Assembly (NCBI GenBank): GCA_003123965.1
Contig: NNSL01000227.1
Location: forward strand, 1-5,700
DNA length: 5,700 bases
Direction: 5' to 3'
Origin: Balneolaceae bacterium SMO_bin1
GTDB taxonomy: Bacteria; Bacteroidota; Rhodothermia; Balneolales; Balneolaceae
The position numbers and the translations under genes are program-made. The notes below the pieces were generated by a model. That model was not told where the DNA came from. It ran no database searches and saw nothing but the letters and a program-made list of their open reading frames with translations. The stretch's first letter is position 1, and every line of letters starts with the position of its first letter. Below are positions 1 through 5,700 of the stretch, in pieces.

Positions 1-161
1 ACTGTCAACAAAAAAATAAACTATTTTCCTTTTATTTTATAAACTTGAATGATGGTCATGTTGATATAAAAAGTGCTTCAAGACTCGTAAAGGAAAGAAA
101 ACGAGTGAAGACAAATAAATGACCAAAATGTAACTTAGAACAAACTGTCTAATAAAAATCT
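1..161. other. AT-rich intergenic tail after rplQ
   Basis: This 161-base stretch follows the last gene of the operon. Apart from the hairpin at 68-110 I see no coding potential and no RNA gene. A minus-strand TTGACA hexamer (8 to 3) lies at the very edge and could be a -35 element for a leftward gene outside the window, but its -10 partner would be off the edge, so it is not called as a promoter. Confidence 0.6.
68..110 (-). terminator. Probable intrinsic terminator of the ribosomal protein operon
   Basis: On the minus strand, arm CTTCACTCGT (110 to 101) pairs with ACGAG (88 to 84) and TGAAG (80 to 76). That makes ten base pairs with a 3-base bulge (TCT, 83-81) and a 12-base pyrimidine loop. 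Three bases after the stem comes a run of five T (72 to 68). It lies 52 bases after the rplQ stop, and the T-run follows only in the minus direction, so it fits termination of the leftward operon. The bulge and the moderate GC content make it a medium-strength candidate. Confidence 0.65.
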
Positions 162-572
162 TTAGCTGGAACGACGCGTGCCGGACGTTGAAGTTTGTTC
201 TTCTGGCTTGATATCGTTGTAATCAACGAGTTCAATAACAGCCATTTCAGCTCCATCACCAGGGCGGGTACCCATTTTTATAATCCGAGTATATCCTCCC
301 GGCCGATCTTTTGCTTTAACAGCAACTTCCTCAAAGAGCTTAATAACTGCCTCTTTATCGTTTAGATCAGAGAAAACCTTGGCGCCTGTTGTGCGACGTA
401 TCGTCTTTGGCACGGGTAATCAACGGCTCTACAAAAGGCCGTAAAGCTTTAGCCTTAGCCAGCGTTGTTGTAATGCGATGCTCTCGAATTAACGCTGCTG
501 AAAGCGATTGCAAAGTAGCTTTACGGTGTGATGCCGTTCGGCCCAGTTTTTTACCTTTTTTAAATGACGCAT
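162..572 (-). CDS. rplQ: 50S ribosomal protein L17 (bL17), reading frame disrupted twice
   Basis: L17 is a large-subunit protein, normally the last gene of the alpha operon, as here. The start is ATG at 572-570, 12 bases after the rpoA stop. Read without shifts, the frame stops at TAA 491-489 after 27 codons. Reading -1 at the A6 run (561-556) gives MRHLKK then [16 protein letters not shown] and on to HNRRQ, which is plainly L17. This frame ends at TGA 369-367 unless a +1 change occurs just before it, after which [11 protein letters not shown] continues to TAA 164-162. The reconstructed protein has 136 residues and holds the family signatures: MRH start, SHRKA at 15-19, the TLAKAK-LRP-VEPLI stretch at 37-52, NRR at 62-64, and the GGYTRI and MAVIELVD strands in the C-terminal half. 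The disruptions are probably indel errors, because L17 is normally essential. A true pseudogene or recoded gene is less likely. Confidence 0.9.
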
Positions 573-584
573 TGCTAAATATGC

Positions 585-1565
585 TTAAGAATTATCTAAA
601 TATTTCGAAGTATCCATCCCGAAGTGGAGGTTCTTATCTTCAATTACCTCAACAAGCTCAGCTAATGACTTCTTTCCAAAGTTTCTGAACTTAAGGAGAT
701 CCTGCTCATCACGTTCTACCAGTTCTCCAATTGTGTTGATATTTGCAGACTTGAGGCAATTATACGAGCGAACGCTCAAGTTCAAATCCTCGATACTGGT
801 TTTCAAGAGATTAGTAATACGTTGCTTTTCAGCATCAACCTCCTCCTCTTCTTGGGTGAAAGGTTCATCAATCTTTTCAGTGATGAACTTTTCAATATGT
901 TCTTTGAGAATTTTACCGGCGATGGTGAGTGCTTCTTTTGAATTAATTGAGCCATCGGTGGTAACATCCATAACTAATTTTTCATAGTCGGTACGCTGGC
1001 CTACACGAACATTTTCCACATCAAACTTAACTTGTTTGATTGGAGTGTAAATCGCATCAATAGGAATGAGTGTTACGTCATCTTCCGTGTCAAAATTTTG
1101 CTCTTCGGCAGGCACATAACCACGTCCGCGTCCAACCCGGAGTTCAATATTGATCTCAGTATCATCTGAGAGGTTGGCAATTACTAGTTCAGGATTAAGC
1201 ACGTCGTAATCAGCCGTTGCTTCATCAATATCGGCTGCTGTAAAGGTACCTTTTCCTTTCTTAGTAATGTGAACAACTCCGTTGCTCTGCTCAACTTGCT
1301 CAAAGCGAACTTCTTTCAGATTAAGGATAATCTCATAGACATCTTCTTTAACGCCTTCAATGCTTGAATACTCATGCTCAACGCCTTCAATTTTAATCGC
1401 GTTAATTGCAATACCTGGCAAAGAAGAAAGAAGGATTCGGCGAAACGAATTACCAATAGTGACGCCAAAACCACGCTCGAGCGGCTGAAGAATAAAAGTA
1501 CCAAATGTATCTTTTGATTCTTCTACTTCAAGCGGTTCCGGCATTTGAATGCTATAGTTACTCAT
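585..1565 (-). CDS. rpoA: DNA-directed RNA polymerase subunit alpha
   Basis: RpoA dimerises to start assembly of RNA polymerase and, through its C-terminal domain, contacts promoter UP elements and activators. The protein has 326 residues, close to the usual 310-340. The N-terminal domain (about 1-232) carries [14 protein letters not shown] at 38-51, including the conserved arginine pair needed for binding the beta subunit. An acidic linker follows (about 233-247, with EEEEE). The C-terminal domain (about 250-316) has the two helix-hairpin-helix-like elements: SVRSYNCLK at 264-272, where R266 and N269 match the DNA-binding R265 and N268 of E. coli, and FGKKSL at 296-301. All key DNA contacts are therefore kept. 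The ATG at 1565 lies 28 bases after rpsD and gives the normal [12 protein letters not shown] start. The gene sits between rpsD and rplQ, the standard alpha-operon position. Confidence 0.98.
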   Translation of the reverse strand: MSNYSIQMPEPLEVEESKDTFGTFILQPLERGFGVTIGNSFRRILLSSLPGIAINAIKIEGVEHEYSSIEGVKEDVYEIILNLKEVRFEQVEQSNGVVHITKKGKGTFTAADIDEATADYDVLNPELVIANLSDDTEINIELRVGRGRGYVPAEEQNFDTEDDVTLIPIDAIYTPIKQVKFDVENVRVGQRTDYEKLVMDVTTDGSINSKEALTIAGKILKEHIEKFITEKIDEPFTQEEEEVDAEKQRITNLLKTSIEDLNLSVRSYNCLKSANINTIGELVERDEQDLLKFRNFGKKSLAELVEVIEDKNLHFGMDTSKYLDNS

Positions 1566-1593
1566 AATAACTGACTGCTAAATGTTAATTGAA

Positions 1594-2199
1594 TTACTTA
1601 GAATAAAGCTCAACGATAAGCTGAACGTTAATATTTTCTGGAATCTCTTCCATTACCGGAAAGTTCAAGAACTTGCCCTTTTTTGAGCTTTTATCAACTT
1701 CGAGCCACTTAAATTTTCTGGTTGGTGCATACTCAAGAGACTCTTCAACAATTTCAAGGCTCTTTGATTTTGGCCGAACAGAAACAACATCACCAGATTT
1801 TAACTGATACGATGGAATATTTACAACCTCTCCGTTCACAACAATATGTTTGTGACTTACCAGTTGACGTGCTTGCCGACGCGTACGGGCAAACCCCATA
1901 CGATAAACGGTATTATCCAGCCGACTTTCCAAAAACTGAAGCAAAATTTCACCAGTTACCCCATCTTTTGCATTTGCCTTGTCAAATAGGTTGGAGAATT
2001 GTTTCTCCAGCAAACCGTAGGTGTACTTGGCTTTTTGCTTTTCTTCAAGCTGAATAGCGTATTCCGACTTCCGCGAATATCGGGAGCGTCCGTGCTGTCC
2101 AGGCCCGTAGGGCTTACGTTCCAGCGCTTTGCTCGGCCCGAAAATTGGTTCTCGGAAGCGTCGTGCTTTTTTCTGTTTAGGACCTCTGTATCGTGCCAT
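1594..2199 (-). CDS. rpsD: 30S ribosomal protein S4 (uS4)
   Basis: S4 is a primary 16S rRNA-binding protein that nucleates assembly of the small-subunit body and helps form the mRNA entry site. The protein has 201 residues, within the usual 200-210. The N-terminal region carries [14 protein letters not shown] and the [10 protein letters not shown] motif at 31-40. The S4 RNA-binding fold runs from about 92 to 155 and includes [20 protein letters not shown] (93-112) and [14 protein letters not shown] (118-131). There is no cysteine anywhere, so this is the zinc-free form rather than the four-cysteine form found in some bacteria. It starts at ATG 2199, 22 bases after rpsK. In E. coli S4 represses its own operon by binding a leader RNA; nothing here shows whether that holds in this organism. 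Confidence 0.98.
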   Translation of the reverse strand: MARYRGPKQKKARRFREPIFGPSKALERKPYGPGQHGRSRYSRKSEYAIQLEEKQKAKYTYGLLEKQFSNLFDKANAKDGVTGEILLQFLESRLDNTVYRMGFARTRRQARQLVSHKHIVVNGEVVNIPSYQLKSGDVVSVRPKSKSLEIVEESLEYAPTRKFKWLEVDKSSKKGKFLNFPVMEEIPENINVQLIVELYSK

Positions 2200-2221
2200 A
2201 AAATATTACCTGATAACTGTT

Positions 2222-2626
2222 TTAAACTCTTCGACGTTTTGGTGGTCGGCATCCATTGTGTGGAATTGCTGTCCGATCTTTGATAGAAGTAACTTCTAAC
2301 CCATTAGAGGCTAATGCCCTGATGGCAGCTTCGCGTCCGGATCCAGGACCTTTTACAAAAACCTCAACGCGTCGCAGTCCCATTTCGTAAGCAGCTGTTG
2401 CTGCTGTTTCAGAACTGAGCTGGGCGGCATAAGGTGTATTTTTTCTGGATCCCTTAAAACCTTCTCGTCCGGCCGAAGACCACGAAATAGTATTTCCATT
2501 TTTGTCGGTGATGGTCACAAGCACATTGTTAAATGTAGCTTTAATAAATGCCATCCCATTCGGGTCTGACAGTTGCTTCTTTCTTGTTTTCTTACCCGAT
2601 CCGGGTCTTTTTTTACGTTTAGCCAT
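2222..2626 (-). CDS. rpsK: 30S ribosomal protein S11 (uS11)
   Basis: S11 binds the platform of the small subunit, near the 3' end of 16S rRNA and the mRNA exit site. The protein has 134 residues, slightly longer than the common 129, the excess lying in the basic N-terminal tail (1-18, [15 protein letters not shown]). Family signatures follow: [16 protein letters not shown] at 30-45, SWSSAG at 48-53, GFKGSRK-TPYAAQ at 57-69, [15 protein letters not shown] at 91-105, and the invariant C-terminal block [19 protein letters not shown] at 113-131. It starts at ATG 2626, 15 bases after rpsM, with no purine-rich ribosome binding site, and is followed by rpsD after 22 bases. The identification is unambiguous. 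Confidence 0.98.
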   Translation of the reverse strand: MAKRKKRPGSGKKTRKKQLSDPNGMAFIKATFNNVLVTITDKNGNTISWSSAGREGFKGSRKNTPYAAQLSSETAATAAYEMGLRRVEVFVKGPGSGREAAIRALASNGLEVTSIKDRTAIPHNGCRPPKRRRV

Positions 2627-2641
2627 AATATTGATTTACTA

Positions 2642-3022
2642 TTATTTGCGTGGTGCGCTTTTCTTACCTGCAACGGTACGGCGTTTACCTTTACGGGTAC
2701 GCGCATTCGTTTGCGTTCGTTGACCGCGTACAGGTAAACCTTTCCGGTGACGATTACCGCGATATGAGCCAATCTCTATAAGACGGCGAATATTCGCTTT
2801 CACTTCGCTGCGCAGGGCACCTTCAACCTTATATTCATTATCGATTTTCTGTCGAAGTGCAGACACCTGGTCATCAGACCAATCCTGTACCTTGGTATCG
2901 TGGTCGATATCAAGCTCAGACAAAATGTCCTGAGCCGTGCTACGCCCGATTCCATGGATGTAGGTTAGCCCAATCACTCCGCGCTTATCTTTAGGTAAAT
3001 CTATTCCAGCAATTCTTGCCAT
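2642..3022 (-). CDS. rpsM: 30S ribosomal protein S13 (uS13)
   Basis: S13 sits in the head of the small subunit, contacts the large subunit in intersubunit bridges, and touches the P-site tRNA with its C-terminal tail. The protein has 126 residues, typical of the family. [10 protein letters not shown] opens it, the helix-two-turn-helix region covers about 14-60 ([14 protein letters not shown] at 18-31), and the signature [19 protein letters not shown] lies at 85-103, followed by [13 protein letters not shown] and a lysine/arginine-rich tail. The start is ATG 3022, 16 bases after the rpmJ stop. It begins the rpsM-rpsK-rpsD-rpoA-rplQ segment that forms the separate alpha operon in E. coli; the short gap here suggests read-through from the spc segment. 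Confidence 0.98.
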   Translation of the reverse strand: MARIAGIDLPKDKRGVIGLTYIHGIGRSTAQDILSELDIDHDTKVQDWSDDQVSALRQKIDNEYKVEGALRSEVKANIRRLIEIGSYRGNRHRKGLPVRGQRTQTNARTRKGKRRTVAGKKSAPRK

Positions 3023-3038
3023 AGTACTGTTGTATTAT

Positions 3039-3155
3039 TTATCCCTGTCGCTGTTTGTGACGAGGATTCTTTTTATTAATTACATATACGCGACCATTAC
3101 GTCGAACGATTTTATCGTCTGGACTACGTTTTTTAACTGAAGACTTCGTTTTCAT
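3039..3155 (-). CDS. rpmJ: 50S ribosomal protein L36 (bL36), zinc-free form
   Basis: This is a 38-residue gene between infA and rpsM. It reads [20 protein letters not shown], then a [10 protein letters not shown] stretch and the terminal PRHKQRQG. L36 is the smallest bacterial large-subunit protein and binds 23S rRNA late in assembly. The basic SVKKR start, [12 protein letters not shown] core and NPRHKQRQG end identify it. The zinc ligands of the classical form (two cysteines in the R-C-x-x-C-K segment and one in the VIC segment) are replaced by S11, D14 and an N/K pair, and there are no cysteines at all, so this is a zinc-independent version. The extra lysine before NP (38 instead of 37 residues) matches the Bacteroidota pattern. 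It starts at ATG 3155, 27 bases after infA and directly next to a short palindrome. Confidence 0.95.
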   Translation of the reverse strand: MKTKSSVKKRSPDDKIVRRNGRVYVINKKNPRHKQRQG

Positions 3156-3168
3156 AACACTAAGTGTT
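3156..3168. repeat. 13-base perfect palindrome next to the rpmJ start
   Basis: AACACT (3156-3161), one central base, then AGTGTT (3163-3168) form a perfect inverted repeat touching the rpmJ ATG (3155-3153) in the 27-base infA-rpmJ gap. In the mRNA it could fold as a 5-base-pair stem with a UUA loop immediately before the start codon. A palindrome of this size is expected about once by chance in 5.7 kb, so function is not claimed. Confidence 0.35.
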
Positions 3169-3182
3169 TTTGAATTATAAAG

Positions 3183-3401
3183 TTATTTATAACGATACGT
3201 AATACGACCTTTGCTTAGGTCATAAGGAGACATTTCAACAGCTACACGATCACCGGGCAAAATCTTAATATAATGCATACGCATTTTGCCGGAAACGTGA
3301 GCCAATATTTCATGCCCATTTTCGAGCTCTACCCGAAACTGTGCGTTGGGCAGCGCTTCAATAATTTCTCCATCTTGCTTAATAGGCTCTTCTTTAGCCA
3401 T
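3183..3401 (-). CDS. infA: Translation initiation factor IF-1
   Basis: IF-1 binds the A site of the 30S subunit during initiation and works with IF-2 and IF-3. The protein has 72 residues, exactly the usual length. It is a single S1-like OB fold: [20 protein letters not shown] at 1-20, [20 protein letters not shown] at 22-41 and the near-invariant [20 protein letters not shown] at 43-62, closing with [10 protein letters not shown]. It starts at ATG 3401, 5 bases after the map stop. The sequence just before the start (AGAAGAA) is purine-rich but too close to act as a normal ribosome binding site. The map-infA-rpmJ order is the standard arrangement in this group. Confidence 0.98.
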   Translation of the reverse strand: MAKEEPIKQDGEIIEALPNAQFRVELENGHEILAHVSGKMRMHYIKILPGDRVAVEMSPYDLSKGRITYRYK

Positions 3402-3406
3402 TTCTT

Positions 3407-4207
3407 CTAAACTTTTATTCGGTTCCTAATCATCTGATCAATATAATCAAAAGTACTGAGAACTTCAGCCTCTCCGTCACGAATAATTACATCGTGCTCA
3501 AAGTGTGCTGCCCGGCTTTTGTCGGCTGTAATTACCGTCCAACCATCATCAAGTGTTTCCACTTTGTGCGAACCCATTGTTATCATCGGCTCAATGGCCA
3601 GCCCCATTCCCGAGCGAAGTCGTTCGCCACGGCCGGGCTTACCAAAGTTGGGTACGGACGGATCTTCGTGCATCGATTTTCCGATACCGTGGCCCACTAA
3701 ATCGCGAACCACTCCGTAGCCTCTGTCCTCGCAATACGTTTGAACCGCGTGGGCAATATCTCCAATTCGATTGCCATGCACGGCTTGTTCAATAGCTTTT
3801 TCGAGTGACGCATATGTTACTCCAAGTAGCTCCAGAACTTCTTCATCGCATTCTCCAACAGCAAAGGTATAAGCATGATCGCCAAAGTATCCATTCTTTT
3901 CTACACCACAATCGATGGATACAATGTCGCCCTCTTTAAGGGTTCGCTCTTCACTGGGAATACCATGAACAACTTCTTCATTAATTGAAATACAGAGCGT
4001 TGCAGGAAATGGATTTGATTGCGGCCCATACCCTTTAAAAGCCGGTGTTCCACCCTGGCTCTGTATGTAATCTTCAGCAATTCGGTCTAGCTCAGCGGTG
4101 CTAACACCCGGCTCAATTTTTTTTGAAACCTTGCCGAGTGTTCGAGAAACTATCTGCGCACTTTCGCGCATTTTCTCAATTTCCGATTCGCTCTTCAAAA
4201 AAATCAT
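3407..4207 (-). CDS. map: Methionine aminopeptidase, type I
   Basis: This cytosolic dimetal enzyme removes the initiator methionine from nascent proteins whose second residue is small, after deformylation. The protein has 266 residues, a typical type Ia length without the zinc-finger extension found in some homologues. All five metal ligands are visible: D99 (SIDCG), D110 (FGDHAYTF), H173 (GHGIG), E206 (AIEPM) and E237 (HFEHD). The substrate-contacting histidines H81 (EEVVHGIP) and H180 (KSMHEDP) are also present, so the enzyme should be active. Its start codon shares one base with the secY stop (TAATG at 4209-4205), which points to translational coupling. It lies directly between secY and infA, with no adk gene, as in Bacteroidota and relatives. 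Confidence 0.98.
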   Translation of the reverse strand: MIFLKSESEIEKMRESAQIVSRTLGKVSKKIEPGVSTAELDRIAEDYIQSQGGTPAFKGYGPQSNPFPATLCISINEEVVHGIPSEERTLKEGDIVSIDCGVEKNGYFGDHAYTFAVGECDEEVLELLGVTYASLEKAIEQAVHGNRIGDIAHAVQTYCEDRGYGVVRDLVGHGIGKSMHEDPSVPNFGKPGRGERLRSGMGLAIEPMITMGSHKVETLDDGWTVITADKSRAAHFEHDVIIRDGEAEVLSTFDYIDQMIRNRIKV

Positions 4208-5514
4208 TACGCGCGGCGCCGTCCCTTCATCTTTCCTGACTTCATGAATCCATCATAATGGCGCATCATCAGGTGACTTTCAATCTGTTGCAGCGTATCA
4301 AGAGCTACGCCCACAATAATCAGCAGACTGGTTCCGCCGTAAAAGAGTGCAAAGCCCGGCGATACACCCATACGAGCTGCAATGGCCGGCATGATAGCGA
4401 TAATGGCCAGGAATATAGATCCAGGCAGCGTAACCTTAGTCAAAATGTTGTCAATAAATTCAACGGTTTGATTACCCGGGCGCACGCCTGGAATAAACCC
4501 ACCCTGCCGCTTCATAGTATCCGCCATTTCGCGTGGGTTAACCGTAATTGCTGTATAGAAGTATGTAAAGAACACTACTGTAATTCCAAATACAATGGAA
4601 TAAGTGATTCCGGTAAAGTCGCTTGCCCAAGAGGTTAACATTTGAACTGTTGGGCTGTCGGGGAAAAATTGCCCGAACGTACTGGGAATAAACATTATTG
4701 ACTGAGCAAAGATAATCGGCATTACACCAGCGGCATTTACCTTAAGTGGCAAGTACTGCGTGGTGCCACCGTACACTTTTCGTCCCACAACACGCTTGGC
4801 GTACTGCACAGGAATTTTGCGAACGCCCTGTGTGAGAATAACACAAGCTGCGATTACAAGAATCAGAGCTGCAAGTTCAATGATAATAACAATGAGGTTA
4901 GGTTGTGTTGATACCTCATTAATTAAACTTACTGGTAGCTGCGCAATAATACCTACCATAATAATGATTGAAATACCATTTCCGATGCCGCGCTCCGTAA
5001 TGCGCTCACCAAGCCACATAACGAATGCTGTACCGGCGGTACATACAATCATACTAGTAACCACAAATGCCCACGTAGGTACAACAATTGCGTTTGGTGA
5101 GGTAGACATCAAATTAATGGCAAAACCGATAGACTGAATAAAAGTGATACCTACTGTACCGTATCGGGTCAGTCGATTTATTTTCCGGCGGCCCTCTTCA
5201 CCTTCACGCTGTAGCTTCTGAAAGTACGGTACAACCGCACCCATCAACTGAATAATAATAGAGGCAGTAATGTATGGCATAATACCCAAGGCAAAAACGC
5301 CGGCCCTGGAAAAGGCACCACCCACGAACATATCTAACAAGCCTAAAATGCTTGAAGCATTACCCGTCTGTTGTACCAATTGAGTTGCGTCAACACCGGG
5401 TATAGTTACAAAACTACCGATGCGATACACCATCAAAATGCCAAGAACGTAGAGGATGCGATTTTTGAGCTCCTCTATTTTAAATATGTTCCGAAAATTT
5501 TCGACTAAGCTCAT
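4207..5514 (-). CDS. secY: Preprotein translocase subunit SecY
   Basis: SecY is the channel of the SecYEG translocon in the inner membrane, through which SecA or the ribosome pushes secretory and membrane proteins. The protein has 435 residues, normal for the family, and shows about ten hydrophobic segments. Family landmarks: the first transmembrane helix at about 19-38, the plug region around 55-72 (LGLLDMFVGGAFSRAG), GIMPYITASIIIQL at 77-90, the ERGIGNGISIII block at 174-185, the C4 loop with QGVRKIPVQYAKR at 229-241, and the conserved C5 loop with KRQGGFIPGVRPG at 335-347, which contacts SecA or the ribosome. The C-terminal tail is basic (KMKGRRRA). It starts at ATG 5514, 21 bases after the rplO stop, and overlaps map by one base. 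Confidence 0.98.
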   Translation of the reverse strand: MSLVENFRNIFKIEELKNRILYVLGILMVYRIGSFVTIPGVDATQLVQQTGNASSILGLLDMFVGGAFSRAGVFALGIMPYITASIIIQLMGAVVPYFQKLQREGEEGRRKINRLTRYGTVGITFIQSIGFAINLMSTSPNAIVVPTWAFVVTSMIVCTAGTAFVMWLGERITERGIGNGISIIIMVGIIAQLPVSLINEVSTQPNLIVIIIELAALILVIAACVILTQGVRKIPVQYAKRVVGRKVYGGTTQYLPLKVNAAGVMPIIFAQSIMFIPSTFGQFFPDSPTVQMLTSWASDFTGITYSIVFGITVVFFTYFYTAITVNPREMADTMKRQGGFIPGVRPGNQTVEFIDNILTKVTLPGSIFLAIIAIMPAIAARMGVSPGFALFYGGTSLLIIVGVALDTLQQIESHLMMRHYDGFMKSGKMKGRRRA

Positions 5515-5535
5515 TAAACAGTGTTCTAAAAGAAA

Positions 5536-5700
5536 TTAGTTGTTGATGATTGTTACAGAACCGCCTGCTTCTTCAACTTTTTCACGGCCAGACTTGCTGC
5601 AGGCATGCACTTCAATATCGACCTTCTGGTCAATTTCGCCACGTCCCAGTAGCTTAACTTTAGCTGTTTTGCTAACCAGTCCGGCATCACGTAATGCTTC
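5536..5700 (-). CDS. rplO: 50S ribosomal protein L15 (uL15), C-terminal part
   Basis: Only the last 54 codons and the stop are in the window; the 5' part lies beyond position 5700. The visible protein runs from EALRDAGLVSKTAKVKLLGR through EIDQKVDIEVHACSKSGREK to the terminal VEEAGGSVTIINN. This is the C-terminal rRNA-binding half of L15, recognised by the KLLGRGE-strand, the VHACSKSGREKVEEAGG segment and its position just before secY, the usual spc-operon neighbour. L15 is a late-assembling large-subunit protein near the peptidyl transferase centre and the 5S rRNA side. The stop TAA is at 5538-5536. Nothing in the visible part looks abnormal. Confidence 0.95.
   Translation of the reverse strand, partial: EALRDAGLVSKTAKVKLLGRGEIDQKVDIEVHACSKSGREKVEEAGGSVTIINN

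Noticed and set aside
1..8. Minus-strand TTGACA (8 to 3), a perfect -35-like hexamer at the window edge.
   Set aside because: The spacer, -10 element and any downstream gene would be outside the window, and a single hexamer is not enough to call a promoter. The group also often uses different promoter motifs.
162..413. A short separate gene starting at GTG 413, covering only the C-terminal part of L17.
   Set aside because: Its first 12 residues are the L17 coding sequence read in the wrong frame; the match to L17 begins only at VFSDL. It is the 3' fragment of the disrupted rplQ, not an independent gene.
534..543. A GCC-GAAC-GGC mini-hairpin downstream of the rplQ slippery heptamer as a frameshift stimulator.
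   Set aside because: Only three base pairs can form with a usable loop, far weaker than known stimulatory stems or pseudoknots.
389..688. A plus-strand open frame of 99 codons across rplQ and the end of rpoA.
   Set aside because: It is antisense to two conserved genes, its protein shows no recognisable domain, and it has no supporting context. It is a shadow frame.
1722..2057. A plus-strand open frame of 111 codons inside rpsD.
   Set aside because: It lies fully antisense to a highly conserved S4 gene and has low-plausibility composition, so it is a shadow frame.
4258..5137. Two plus-strand open frames of about 125 codons each within secY.
   Set aside because: Both are antisense to the conserved translocase gene, with no recognisable motifs.

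Overview
The window is ordinary core-genome DNA: the distal end of a fused spc/alpha-type ribosomal protein operon, with every gene on the minus strand (transcription runs from position 5700 toward position 1). In transcription order it reads rplO (3' part only), secY, map, infA, rpmJ, rpsM, rpsK, rpsD, rpoA, rplQ, then an AT-rich intergenic tail with a probable intrinsic terminator. No mobile element, CRISPR array, tRNA, rRNA or accessory gene was seen, and no stretch over 300 bases lacks a gene.

The organism is most likely a member of the Bacteroidota/Balneolota/Rhodothermota (FCB) group. The reasons are the order secY-map-infA-rpmJ-rpsM-rpsK-rpsD-rpoA-rplQ with no adk between secY and map, a 38-residue cysteine-free L36 with the VYVINKKNP pattern seen in Bacteroidota, moderate GC content, and start codons with no convincing Shine-Dalgarno sequences. 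A marine Balneolales/Rhodothermia-like lineage is a guess from protein flavour, not a demonstrated assignment.

The genes work together in protein synthesis and export. SecY forms the translocation channel, Map removes the initiator methionine, IF1 acts in initiation, L15, L36 and L17 belong to the large subunit, S13, S11 and S4 to the small subunit, and RpoA is the assembly platform of RNA polymerase. Gaps between genes are 5 to 28 bases, and secY and map share one base (TAATG), which fits a single polycistronic transcript.

The one real anomaly is rplQ. Its conserved protein can be read from 572 to 162 only if the reading frame changes twice: a -1 change at an A6 run (556-561), and a +1 change near 370-381. 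The two cancel, so the start codon and the C-terminal half are in the same frame while about 60 residues in between are in another. Two indel errors in the assembly are the simplest explanation, but the first site happens to be a correctly phased A AAA AAG slippery heptamer, so the raw reads deserve a check. I found no sign of a previously undescribed system.
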